From NCBI GenBank assembly GCA_009667805.1, contig CM019075.1, positions 13,903,738-13,967,737 on the forward strand: a DNA stretch of 64,000 bases, read 5' to 3'. Shown here piece after piece: positions 16,881-27,278 of the stretch. Origin of the DNA: Leptobrachium leishanense (taxonomy: Eukaryota; Chordata; Amphibia; Anura; Megophryidae). Position numbers and translations under genes: made by a program. Positions within the stretch are counted from its first letter, which is position 1. Every line of letters starts with the position of its first letter. Under the pieces are notes generated by a model that was given only the letters and a program-made list of their open reading frames with translations, did no database searches and was not told where the DNA came from.

Positions 16881-17318
16881 CCCTTAGATCCTCTGCAATA
16901 ATAACCCCTAAATGATGATTGTTACGTTTTTAATTCATAATGTAGATTGGGTTATTATTCATACACACTGCCGACGTTCACGGTGCTTCAAATTCCTGTG
17001 AGCTTCGGCTCTCCAGAGAAGGAAAACCAACACCGGCAGGGCGACGTTTCTGCAAACAATGGCGGTACCACCGCTTTCCTGAGCATAGGGCTATTCTCCA
17101 TTCACTGTGTTCTGCTGTTTGATTGTAACCCGGGAATGTACTTGAGTGTTTTGTGTTTTTTCTTTTTAACATAGCGATCTGTCTCGAATGCTGAAACACT
17201 GGTAACTACGGTGAAATCTACGCGTAATCGGTTTGGTAGACACCTGCGTAGAGGTCATGGTCGAGACGTACGCCAAACAGCGTCCAGTACAATGGAGAAG
17301 TCACTGTACTTTAACAAC

Positions 17319-17564
17319 CAGGGATGCCAGGTCGCCCATGTTTTCCTGGACATCTATTACTATTTCACACAGATGGGCACACAGGGAAAAGTGTTGCCCG
17401 GCAACATGTATAATGTATATTCTGCAGGAAGGAATTCAAGGCAGGTCACCGGAAATCACCCTGCAGCTTATGAACACTACATGCTGCGGGGTGGCATTTT
17501 TTTATGCACTGCCCATCAGCACGAACAAACTAAATGTGCCCAGGAAAAGCATGGCCGACCCTAA
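17319..17564. mobile_element. Foldback hAT-like MITE, diverged copy
   Basis: Starts CCAGGGATGCCAGGTCGCCC and ends in a diverged inverted version near GGCCGACCCTAAT. Its body (TTTCCTGGACATCTATTACT, GCAACATGTATAATGTATAT) matches the better copy at 18379-18629. Overlapping short open frames are not coding. Confidence 0.7.
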
Positions 17565-18138
17565 TAACGACCTTTCTTCTTTGAAAAAAAAAAATATGGG
17601 TGGTTGGCGCGTTGCCCCTCCGGCTCCTTTTTTCCTGGCGCTCGCAGAGTCGATCCCCTCTTGCTATACGAGCTGGTGACAATGTAAGGATTTCCTTTCA
17701 CACGCGAGCAGAGAGGTCTCAGGCCACCATTGCTTGTGGTAAAGAGATGCAGGCCCTGGTGTGCTATCCAGAGGTGACTGCAACTCCTGTCACACTCAGC
17801 CTGTGACCCCCCCCCCCTGATTAAGGTGTTCCTCCCTGCTGGGTGACTCTGTGCTTGCAGGGTATAGAATTATCTACTGCTAATTGCTAAATGGATGAAT
17901 TAATCAGGGAGGCAGCCCTAGGAGCAGCCTTGATAAATTAATTGGTTTCCTTCCTGCGGTAAATTAATTCTATGTATTGCATTACAGGACTTTTAATTTG
18001 GAGGCGCACAGCTTGATGGAGCGCGTGTCAGTGAAAGCATGGCATTCCTGTCCCCAGCTCAGGTTTCCTGTCCATGTAGCTAAGATATGGCACAGCGGGC
18101 AGCGGTTTTCCTTCTGTCCCACATATTGGGTGATGTTC

Positions 18139-18252
18139 AACCTGGCAACCCTAGGTAAACACTGTTTTCCTGGACACCTATTACTATTTCATGCAGAGGG
18201 GGAGCACAGGGAACAGTGCTGCCCTGCAACATGTGTAATTCATATACTGAAG
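18139..18252. mobile_element. Partial copy of the same foldback MITE
   Basis: Shares TTTCCTGGACACCTATTACT, CATGCAGAGGGGGAGC and the CTGCAACATGTGTAATT block with 17319 and 18379, but lacks the right half. Confidence 0.6.
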
Positions 18253-18378
18253 ACGGGACGAGACAACCGAGCAAAGCTTTGGTTTTGCGTTTTCTCCTAT
18301 CCTAGTGGTGTTTTGACTTGGCTATAGGGTTGCTAAACCCGCCATGTTCTTCTGGCCTAAACCTTGCCCTTTTCATGG

Positions 18379-18629
18379 TAGGGTTGCCAGGTCGGCAATG
18401 TCTTATTGACTCCTATTACTATTTGATGCAGAGGGGAGCTCAGGGAAATGCTCTGCCCTGCAACATGTATAATTAATATGCTGCAGGAAGAAAATCAAGG
18501 CAGGTCACCTGGGATTTCTTACCTGCAGTGTATGGATTATACATGCTGCAGGGTGGTATTTATCATGCACTGCCCCTCAGCATGAATATATTATGTGTCC
18601 AGGAAAACGTAGCTGACCTGGCAACCCTA
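18379..18629. mobile_element. Foldback hAT-like MITE with 8-bp target duplication
   Basis: Terminal inverted repeats TAGGGTTGCCAGGTCGGC and GCTGACCTGGCAACCCTA match at 17 of 18 positions. Flanks TTTCATGG (18371-18378) and TTTAATGG (18630-18637) match at 7 of 8, an 8-bp duplication of hAT type. Non-coding. Confidence 0.82.
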
Positions 18630-18826
18630 TTTAATGGAGGAATCGCCCCAAAAAAAATGGCACATTAATTTATTGCAGAGGCAGCAGATTTCATGTGCTG
18701 ACCATCCATATATGTTCTTGATTGTGAACCAAGGGATCAGCACCCTTGGAACTCAGGATGAGTAATGCATCACTTTAAATTTCCAGAGGTGTAAACATCA
18801 TGGTGAACAAGGAGAAAGGCTGCAGG

Positions 18827-19664
18827 CAGGGCCGGTGTTCCCACTAGGCAAGCTAGGCAACTGCATAGGGCAGACAACCACCTAGGGGCAAAGCCGGCCC
18901 CAATCCAGGTTCCATTATTGTATCAGTTACTCATTGTCTGGCTCGTGTAGCCGGCAGTGGCGGCTCCCAAAGCTGACATTGTCGGCTGGCAGACCCCTGC
19001 TAGCAGCGCAGAAGGTGGACATTTTATGGTGATGCGAAGGCGTCACCAAATGACGTGTGGGCACCATCAGGAGCAGATTAAAGAAAAAAGAGGCAGAAGA
19101 GAGTAAGACAGGCAGAAGAGAGAAAGAAAAAAAGAGGCAGAGGAGAGAAATAGGCACGAAGGTAAGAGGCACAGAGGAAAGAAAGGGGCACAGAGGAAAG
19201 CGAGGAAGAGGCACAGAAGAAGGTGAAGAGGCAAATGAAAGAAAGGGGCACAGAGGAAAGCAAAGAGGTGCAGAGGAAAGAAAGAGGAACAGAGGACAGA
19301 AAGAAAGGCGAAGAAGGAAGAGGCACAGAAGAAAGAAAAGGGAAGAGGCGCAGAGGAAGGAAAAGAGGCGCAGAGGAAGGAAAAGAGGCGCAGAGGAAGG
19401 AAAAGAGGCGCAGAGGAAGGAAAAGAGGCGCAGAGGAAGGAAAGAGGTGCAGAGGAGAGAAAGAGGCGCAGAGGAAAGAAAGGCTCAGACTGGGCCCAAC
19501 CAGTGGAGGGGTAAGATGGGCACTGAATGAACATGTGTGGCCCCGTGCAATGTGTTCCCTCTGCAGTGTGTCTGTGTCTGTCCCCCGCATTTCAATAGTT
19601 AACAATTTTCTCGGGGGGGCACAAGTAGTTGCCTAGGGCCCCATATAGTCTAGCCCCTTCCCTG
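18827..19664. mobile_element. hAT-type non-autonomous element containing a GA-rich array
   Basis: Begins CAGGGCCGGTG and ends CCCCTTCCCTG, with exact 8-bp flanking duplications GCTGCAGG at 18819-18826 and 19665-19672. Subterminal AGGCAACTGCATAGGG and AGTTGCCTAGGGCCCC are further inverted pairs. The interior is a purine-rich tandem repeat; no transposase is present. Confidence 0.87.
19075..19485. repeat. GA-rich minisatellite (about 20-bp unit) inside the hAT element
   Basis: Imperfect units of AAAAGAGGCGCAGAGGAAGG; five are nearly perfect at 19350-19445. Both strands appear open (Arg/Glu/Lys frames on plus, Ser/Phe/Leu on minus) because the purine-rich unit has few stops. Not a gene. Confidence 0.88.
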
Positions 19665-19672
19665 GCTGCAGG

Positions 19673-20576
19673 TGCTCATTTTATGGCGCCAACATGCTCG
19701 CTGTTAGTATATACTCGGCCGTGTCTTAGATGGAATATCAGTTCTTGGTGGATAACCTGTTCATGGCACTGACCAGAGCGTGAGTTTAATTTGCCGTGGC
19801 AATTCATGGTAATGCGGCATTTTCCCCCCGCTATCCTCTCTGATGTTACCTTGGCGTGATCAAACCCCGGCTTTGGCCGAGCAGTCTGTAGGTTAGGCAT
19901 TGCACAGCTTGGTTTGGGTAAATGGCGGCGCCCCTGCCCTCCCTCCTCTTTCTGCCGATGAGTTTGTACCCTGACTCACCGAGACATTACGTATTCTCTT
20001 TTACTTTCCTGTGTATTGCCGCCCGCGGAGCGGCTTAATGCGGCTCTAATCCGTCCAGAAACGCCGATTTAATTAATGCTTGTTTAATGATTAGCCGCGT
20101 CCTCTCGCTAATTACACGGCTGGTCACTTCTCGTGTCCGGCTCTCTCCGAGGTGACGGGAGGAGGTGACCACGGGTAGTGAATGGGGCACATGCATGACG
20201 GGCGAGAAAGCATGGCAAAATGATGCTCATCGGGGACAGAACCCTTCACTGACAAACCTACCGCACTCCTGAAAAATCTGACAAAACAAACGCACGTTGT
20301 TAGGAGCCAGGCAATCGTTCAACGTACAGATTAGCGAAGGGGTCAGATCCAATGGAATGATATGAGGGGACTCGCCCAGGTTTCTGCCCAACCATCTCCC
20401 CAAGTAATCCTTGTCACGTCACCCCGTGTGATCATAATAAAATTACAGCCAGGCTGGGAAGTGTTAAAATGCTAATAAATCTATATTTATTGTGTCGAAA
20501 GCTGAAACCCATACCTAAAACGCAGCCTTCTGGTATGCGGGACAGATGGGAACTGTGTTCCTCCTGCAGAATTGAC
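19673..20576. other. Intergenic, no gene recognised
   Basis: Moderate-GC single-copy-looking DNA, with AT-rich patches such as TTAATTAATGCTTGTTTAAT at 20067-20086. No exon, RNA or repeat could be supported. Confidence 0.5.
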
Positions 20577-21244
20577 TAGGCTTGTGCACCGATAATTTTT
20601 TCGGTTCGATTCGGTTCGATTTGTTCGGATGTTTAAACTTTTCGATTCGGCTCGTTTCGACCGATTTCTGTTTCGGTTCGGATTTTTTTTAGGAATATCG
20701 ACCATTTTTCATATTTTCGTGTCACTTTGCTCGTTTTTTGTATCGACTTTTCGGAAATTTCGGAAATTTTTGTTTTTTCGGAACGTCTGTTCTCCTCGTT
20801 TCAAAGTGTCTACGATAATTCTGGCGATTCTATCGTGGTTTTTTTTCTTAAATAAAGATCCTTTTTTTCTTATGAATAATTGAATATACATTTCACAACT
20901 TTATTTAATCATATTAAAATGGTATGAAAGCCAAGGAACAAAAAAAATGAACAAAACGATTTAAAAAACACTAAACTGACCCGAATGCCACAAGAAACAA
21001 GTGATACGCATTTACAAATACAAAATTTACAGAATCAGCGATATAACCGATAATAGTTAAATATACGATGTCCAGAATTACCGAAATGGAACCGAAATCA
21101 CGAATGGAACCGAAATCATGAATAGAGCAAAAATAAATTTCGATTTGACACATTTCAAGTCCATTTGAAAATTTTTTCGGATATAAAAATTTTCGGAAAA
21201 TCGGCCGCATCCGAAAAAAAATAATTCCGAAACGCACATCCCTA
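20577..21244. mobile_element. TTCGG-rich hAT-like element, copy 1
   Basis: Ends TAGGCTTGTGCACCGAT and CGAAACGCACATCCCTA are imperfect inverted repeats. The interior is full of TTCGG/CCGAA on an AT-rich background. It is an inverted relative of the element at 46062-47128: the stretch ACAGAATCAGCGATATAACC (21030-21049) is the complement of 46304-46323. No target duplication could be read, so it is older or its ends are damaged. Confidence 0.78.
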
Positions 21245-22124
21245 GGACCTACATTCCTAAGCATTCCTTCTCGTCTTCTCAGTGTATTCCGTACATTAGG
21301 AGCTGGCGGTAAAGGAGGCTCCGGCTTCCCGTCCTGTGGGTTTGTCAAACCCTGATCTAGAAAATGCACTTTTATTTTTTTTCTGTTAAGTTTTAGTTTA
21401 ACCCCCAAAAGATTCTGCCCGTCTCTTGCCGGGATTGCTGTAGTGTTTATAAAGTTCAGTTAAATGGTCTCGGTGGCCGGATTGAAGGGCCCTGCCCAGA
21501 GGAGCTAGCAATCTAAGGGACCGAATGGCCGGGCTGAGCGACCGTTCCTGCAAAATGATGGTAACACTGGTTAATGCAGTCGACATCCACGTACCCGATG
21601 TGGGTAAGCATGTGATGGCCAACCACGACGTGGGTACAGAGACGCAAAGTCAGGAATACAGGTTATGGTTGAGAAAAGGTAGCCAGGGAAGTGTTCTGGA
21701 GTGTGCTGCCCAGCACCACAAAAGAATCATCGACTGGCACAGATGCCAGCTGTATACAGGGCTGAATGGTGGACGCTGGGCACTACATCCACCCTGCCTG
21801 CCACCATTTCCCCACGTCTTCCTTGTCTATGATTTGCTGAAAAGTGCGGCTGTGGAACGTTTTGTAACCGCTTTCCTTTTACACTATATGACTTTGTGAA
21901 ACACTAGAGAAAGTCTTAATCCGTCGACCGTGTTGTGGTTAAATGAACCGTCCCCACGGTATTGTGAAATTGGCATGAGACGGTGACTGGCAGTGAAGGT
22001 TTAAATCCGTGTGTGTGGCAGGTTAAAGAGTGATCACTCGATAGAGTAAATGTGTCCGCTGCTACATCTTATCAATCAGTATGGAGAAAGTGTGAGAATG
22101 AGGTGATGCCCTGTGACGTGTACG
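21245..22124. other. Intergenic, no gene recognised
   Basis: The 124-codon open frame at 21525-21899 has no recognisable domain and poor composition. Nothing else could be supported. Confidence 0.5.
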
Positions 22125-23261
22125 CAGTGGCAACACTAGGAGCAATATATAGGGGGGGACTCATAATATACCACGGTCAATACGGGGGGGGGCACTAATA
22201 GTTTGTGCCACTAAATCAAACCACTGAAAAAACCTAAATAAGTGTAAATAACGAAGATTCCAAAATCCCAGAGTAATATGATGCAATGAGTAATGTGATC
22301 CATTGATACCTTTTTATTGTAATGACAAAATACGGAAATGCAATATTTTATTTTATTTGCTGCAATTTTTTCGGCTTTTTTTTTTTTTTTCCAAAGTCTG
22401 ATAACTGCTTCAGCGACTCAAGTTTTTGCAAATTATAGTGGAATTCACCATATCATTAAATAGGGAATTCACCATATTTTTGGCGAAATGAATTCCCCGA
22501 AATGTGATGGAACGCAAAGGATCTAAAGAATAGACCCTTTAGAGTCTAACTTCCATAATAACCCCTAAAATGCCATTAATCAAGGGGAAACATGAAATGT
22601 GTACACTGTGAGGCATGTAGACTACCCATTAACCCCTAAAATGTCATTAATCAAGGGGAAACATGAAATGTAAACACTGTGAGGCATGTAGACTACCCAT
22701 TAACCCCTAAAATGTCATTAATCAAGGGGAAACATGAAATGTGTACACTGTGAGGCATGTAGACTACCCATTAACCCCTAAAATGTCATTAATCAAGGGG
22801 AAACATGAAATGTAAACACTGTGAGGCATGTAGACTACCCATTAACCCCTAAAATGTCATTAATCAAGGGGAAACATGAAATGTATACTGTGAAGGATGA
22901 AGCCTGTCCATTAACCCATAATATACAACTAAACAAAAGAAATTAAAAAATGAAAGTAATACACAATGTAATATAGTCTGGCCATTAACCCCATTCACTG
23001 CTGAAACATTCCAACCCTGTGGAAAAAAAAGTGTTTTTATTTTATTTATGATGTGTATTTTACATTGAATACGGTCATACTGGGTATTATTGGAAATGCC
23101 ATACTCTGCCCTTTCCAATGACACATGGATCGGCCATGTATGATGCACAGGGATGGGGATACAGTGGTTCGAAGTAAGTGTGGGGAAAGCTGGATGCTGA
23201 TTCCTCGGGGGGCAAGGAATAACCTAGGGGGGCAACTGCCAACCCTGTAGAGACGCCTACG
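22125..23261. mobile_element. hAT-like non-autonomous element with 71-bp array, copy 1
   Basis: Starts CAGTGGCAACACTAGGAGCA and ends near CTGTAGAGACGCCTACG. The ends are imperfect inverted repeats and the whole body is collinear with 59335-63020 (minus the LTR insertion there). Candidate 8-bp flanks match only partly, unlike the perfect duplication in copy 2. No coding capacity. Confidence 0.78.
22561..22912. repeat. 71-bp tandem repeat, about 5 units
   Basis: Units start ACCCCTAAAATG at 22561, 22632, 22703, 22774 and 22845, giving an exact 71-bp period. Alternate units carry GTGTACACTG or GTAAACACTG. Diverged units exist in copy 2 of the host element (about 59720-59916 and 62500-62650). Confidence 0.93.
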
Positions 23262-23328
23262 TGTGTCTGAGATGTTTGTCAGGGGGACAGTCAATGATCT
23301 TCTGCTTTTCATTGCTCTTGATTTCCAG

Positions 23329-23391
23329 GTTCTAGAGATGCCCGAGAAAAGGAAACGGAGTGAAAGCAAGTCTTTAAACTCGGCCACACAG
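23329..23391 (+). CDS. Candidate coding exon of an unrecognised gene
   Basis: A 63-nt segment between a good acceptor (TTGATTTCCAG) and donor (CAG/GTAGGA). An ATG at 23338 opens 18 codons, MPEKRKRSESKSLNSATQ, in phase 0, a basic stretch like a nuclear localisation signal. It could join in frame to a possible exon starting at 25007. No protein match is recognised, and the alternative is a chance open stretch. Confidence 0.25.
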
Positions 23392-25006
23392 GTAGGAGAT
23401 CTTGCTGTAATTGTCCCCATACTTTGTGGCTTCGAGAGCCCCTTCCGCCTTTTTGGGGAGCGCTACAATGTCCTACATCTTAAACCGTAGATATTACACC
23501 CGATATTGGACTAGTGGTGGCCCTGCAGGAGCAAAATGTGCCGTTGTATCAAGGTAACGCTTTAGAATGTCAGTCGCTCTGTGAAACAATGTGTCCTGGA
23601 CTTCAATTACAGGGAGAGACCTGATTTCCCCAAAACTGTCAACCGCAGCTCCAAATCCTGGACCGGTGCGCTGGCAACAACAAAAAGCACCAGTTCTGGA
23701 GGATGAGGGGTTAAATGTACAGGAAATGGGTTGATTCCAACTATTGGTTAAAAAAATATACAGTATATTTTAAACAAATAACTGCGCCAAAATGAAATGT
23801 AAACAAGCGATTTTTCATTTACCTTTTCAAACCTATAGATTAGGGATCTCAAACTCCCCCCCCCCCCCGATGTCGAGGGCCTTCAATCCCCTAAATTCCT
23901 TGAATGCAACAGACTGCCAGAGGATCATGGGAGTTATAGTTCAGAAACATCTGGGAGGGAGGGGCCTCATTTTAACATCCCCCACTATGTAGTCGGGGCT
24001 GCCACCAGAAATATTGGGGGCCTTATTGAACCACTGATCAGCCCCCCCTCCTTCCCTCAGATGCTCATTTTTGTAAACTAATAAGCAATAAAGCGTTGTG
24101 CTTGCTCGTCCACTTAACGCGTGTAGCGCTCACTCCCGGAGGAGCCGCTGAAAATGAACCACGGGTCAGTCTCCCCGCACTAGGGAATAAATATACTCCA
24201 ACACAGTTGTGGGTTTTTATCATTTAAATAGTTTACTAAAATGTTTGGCAGATATTAAGATACGGTATTCACAGGTATTATTACAGGACTGTCGTATTGC
24301 GATAAAACGCGTAGCGGAAAAGAAACGAAACACGAGGCTTCGTATTTCGGAAAATAAAATATTCGTAACCAAACATAAAAGAAAATGCAATTGCACGAAT
24401 ATTCAGAAAAGGGACACGTAGCGGAACCCCAGAATATACAATCACTTCGTATCACGGTAAACGCGCAGCGGAAAAGAGAAAAATATATTCGGAACGTATC
24501 TTTAACCCCCGTTCCGATTCGTAACAAAATGAGTCCTGCACAGGTTAAGTCCCGGAATGTAAAAGGTGTGTATGTGTGTAAGGTACCCGGGTACTGTTCA
24601 ACTGGCCAGTGAAATTACTTAAGAAAGGTCTTCGACTAGTCAAGTTGGGGCCCTGTGGACTTTAAAGAGAAAACAGCAGCGTGCTCTTTGTATTATAAAC
24701 GGCCTTGGAGGCCTCTCACCCATCCGCCGGTTGCTTTAGGCTCCGCTGACCCAGGACGTCTCTCCGCTGGATTTTGACTGGGGATACTAGCGGCCGGATC
24801 CGTTGTCTGACTTCCCGTAGCTTGTCCACGACTTTTCCTCAGCTCACCGCCTGCTCTCTGTCCCCGATCCGCTTGCGGTGACTCTTTACTCGAGGTCTTC
24901 GGTTGGTTCCCTTTTTCAGCAACTCTGGAACTTGGAGGGCTCCTTCTCTTGAGGACTGAATGACCCGGTGACCGAACTGACAGGTCTCACTTGCTTCCCA
25001 CCCTAG
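23392..25006. other. Intergenic or intronic, no firm feature
   Basis: A repeat fragment with GGATCATGGGAGTTATAGTT lies near 23920. 24200-24560 is AT-rich and holds no convincing gene. 24700-25000 is more GC-rich and could be promoter or 5'UTR for the exon at 25022, but no core promoter motif stands out. Confidence 0.4.
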
Positions 25007-25021
25007 GCCCTCTCACGAAAT

Positions 25022-25086
25022 ATGGCACTGCGTCTGCTCTCTCGTTCCCTGGCGCGCTCTGGCGCGTTCTCCACGAGGCAGAGGAT
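25022..25086 (+). CDS. Candidate first coding exon with mitochondrial-type presequence
   Basis: ATG opens 21 codons (MALRLLSRSLARSGAFSTRQR) ending at an AT/GTAAGT donor in phase 2. The peptide has Arg, Ser, Leu and Ala, no acidic residue, and an amphipathic look, as in mitochondrial targeting sequences. A ZNF143/THAP11-type site sits 42 bp downstream. The frame also extends upstream to a possible acceptor at 25006, so this could be an internal exon. Downstream exons were not found, and the gene between ILF2 and NPR1 is not identified. No specific protein is claimed. Confidence 0.4.
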
Positions 25087-25127
25087 GTAAGTGTCTAGTC
25101 CCCACCCACTTCCTGTCTTCTTGCAAA

Positions 25128-25146
25128 GCATGCCGGGCATTGTAGT
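25128..25146 (-). promoter_or_regulatory. ZNF143/THAP11 (SBS-type) motif
   Basis: The plus strand reads GCATGCCGGGCATTGTAGT. Its complement ACTACAATGCCCGGCATGC differs at few positions from the well-known promoter motif ACTACAATTCCCAGCATGC. Such sites cluster within ~100 bp of housekeeping promoters, and this one lies just after the putative exon at 25022. Confidence 0.5.
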
Positions 25147-25443
25147 CCCAAGGTCCAGTATCTCTGATCGCGATAGTCTCCATCTTGTGGCCAAAAATAG
25201 GTACTGCCACAGCAAGATTTTTAACACAGCGCTACACGGACTTTACTGGGAGTGGGATAAATCCCTGGTAGTCCAGTAAGGGGATAAAAAGTGTTCCCTG
25301 GTGGGAGAGCGTTCGCTCTGCCCGACAGACCATACTAATCGCTCTTTCCGTGATGAGTCAGAGCGCTCTTACCGGCCTCAGATGCCCCGGCCCACCGGGA
25401 AATTTGCTGGTGTCTTGAGTGACACATACAGGGTTATTCAGAG

Positions 25444-25593
25444 AGCGTGAAAAGCAGGGGAATGACTGGAGAATGAAAAATTCTAGGTCAAAATAGCCAA
25501 ACCAGAAAAATTCTCCCTTTCATCTCACTTTCCAAATCGGCTATTTTGACCTAGAATCTTTCATTCTCCAGTCATTCTCCTGCTTTTCACGCT
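25444..25593. repeat. Long foldback: 55-bp arms with 40-bp loop
   Basis: Arm 25444-25498 (AGCGTGAAAAGCAGG...AAATAGCC) is complementary to 25539-25593 (GGCTATTTTGACC...TTCACGCT) with only a few mismatches. RNA from either strand would fold into a long hairpin. It may be a foldback MITE or a hairpin-RNA source; no target duplication was established. Confidence 0.85.
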
Positions 25594-26567
25594 AACAGCC
25601 GTGACACTGACACAAGCTGCGCATGGTTTGGGACTGGCCGGTGCCCCCTGGAGCCACTGCACCCCCCCCCCTCCAGTCATAGTGTTCACCTGCCTCAGGG
25701 TTACAAGTTGAATAGTCGGCAGGATCTAGCCGTGTCTGGGATGCTGTGAGTGCGGATACACCCCGGGATGTCACTGGATACATCCTTCCTGGTCCGGTGC
25801 TTTGATATTGTTAAATGGCTCAGGTCTCCCTATGGTTGTTGTGTTCTTAAAAGAATACATTGTACGGAGCAGAGATCTGCCTCTGTCTGAATAAAATCTT
25901 GCGTTGTTGATGCTGATTGCCCGCGGCCGCTCTGCGTACTTTGTGTGTATGTGTGTGTGTGGCCTGTCTGCTGGTGGCACAGGAGGTATTGATGGCTGGG
26001 AGCAAACGTCCCTTTCATGCTCTGATAGCTGAGCGTTTCATGCCTTGATAAGATTGCCTTGTTTGGAATGTGTGATACGGCTGTTTTTATTTCTTGCGCT
26101 TTGTCGGCGGCGATAGAATTCGTTACTCGGTTCACGAGTCGTACAGAATATGCCACTGCATACCACGGCCTGTGCCAGAGCACTCTGAGAAGGATGCGAT
26201 CCATGCGCAGGTACTCAGCCCTATAAACGATTATACCGGGTACAGGTTACCGTAATGTGACCCGTAAAGCGCTGAGCACACCTATTACTTTTATATATAC
26301 TGTATAACTCCTGCACGTCCCTCTACTGTAACGTGACCAGTAAAGCGCCGCTGAGCACACAACTGTTGCTTTGCTCTGCATACACCATTATTTCACACGT
26401 GTACGTATCAAACGTCTTTATTTCCAGGCCGCAGATATCGATGGATTTTCTGCTATAACGTATTTATTTTTAATCCTAGCCCACCTCTGCTGGGAGCCCC
26501 CGCTCGGCCCTTGCATGTCTGTGACGATACGGATCTGGCTCGCTCCTCGCCTGCTTTATATGCCTGG
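25594..26567. other. No firm feature
   Basis: C run at 25661 and a (GT) stretch at 25941. A weak exon-like segment ends at a GGTACTC donor near 26211 but no coding match was recognised. Otherwise nothing. Confidence 0.45.
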
Positions 26568-26572
26568 CAGAT

Positions 26573-27278
26573 TGTCATGCCTTACCCCCACGGCGCGGCC
26601 GAGGTGTCACGACAGCCGTCGGCGTCTTCCTGGCAGGGAGACGTCGGGCATTGGGAGCTCCCTTGCCGCGGGTTGTGGTGACCTTTCGGTCCAGCGCTGG
26701 GGTTCCCCCGCTGCCTCCCGCTCCCTTCCATCGGCCCCTCGCGTGGCGGTCATTGCTCGCGGGTGCGGCGTGGGGCGCGGTCCTCCTTCCGGGTCCCGCT
26801 ATGGACTCGCGGGTCTCGGCGGGGGGGCGGAGTCTCCCGGCTCGCCTGCGGGGCGTGGCCCCTGCGAGTTCCGGATGGAGCCTGGGGTAACCCAGTGGGT
26901 AGGAGGGGCAGGGGAGGGACCCCTTCCCACAGACGGGCGGAGCCCATTACCTGTGCACCATAAAGGTTCAGAACAGCAAAGGAAAGACGCTCAGTCGTCA
27001 GCTCCCTAAGCTACCCAAGTTCCTTGTATAATTTCCACAGAAACCCTTGTTGAACGAACCTTGCTTCTACCTGACCAAGTCTCCAGCCTAACCCTATTGT
27101 ACCGCGCTAGAATCTGACTGACCTCCCGGCTACCGACTCCTGGCTTTCCTTCTCGTTTATGAATGAACTCCGCCTGAACCGACACTACTCTTCTCCAGGT
27201 TACGTCTCTTGCATCCTCCTCTATTTAACATATCTGCATACTGGACTCCAAGCAAACCTACGATACTAAAGCATGACA
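26573..27278 (+). repeat. 5' LTR of the chromovirus
   Basis: 706 bp, TG...CA. A CATAAAGG box at 26959-26966 lies about 29 bp before 26989, the base where self-priming predicts the transcript to start, so U3/R would divide there. The first 2/3 is GC-rich. The gag start codon lies in its last six bases. Confidence 0.95.

Noticed and set aside
19057..19636. Arg/Glu/Lys-rich plus frame and Ser/Phe/Leu-rich minus frame
   Set aside because: GA-rich tandem repeat inside a hAT element with defined ends and target duplication.
21525..21899. 124-codon open frame
   Set aside because: No domain, poor composition, no splice context.
26119..26211. Exon-like segment before a GGTACTC donor
   Set aside because: The acceptor is weak and none of the frames gives a recognisable or consistent continuation of the 25022 exon.
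26371..27009. 212-codon frame before the chromovirus gag
   Set aside because: Its last ~146 codons are the LTR, identical to the tail of the long frame in the 3' LTR; the rest is flanking DNA.
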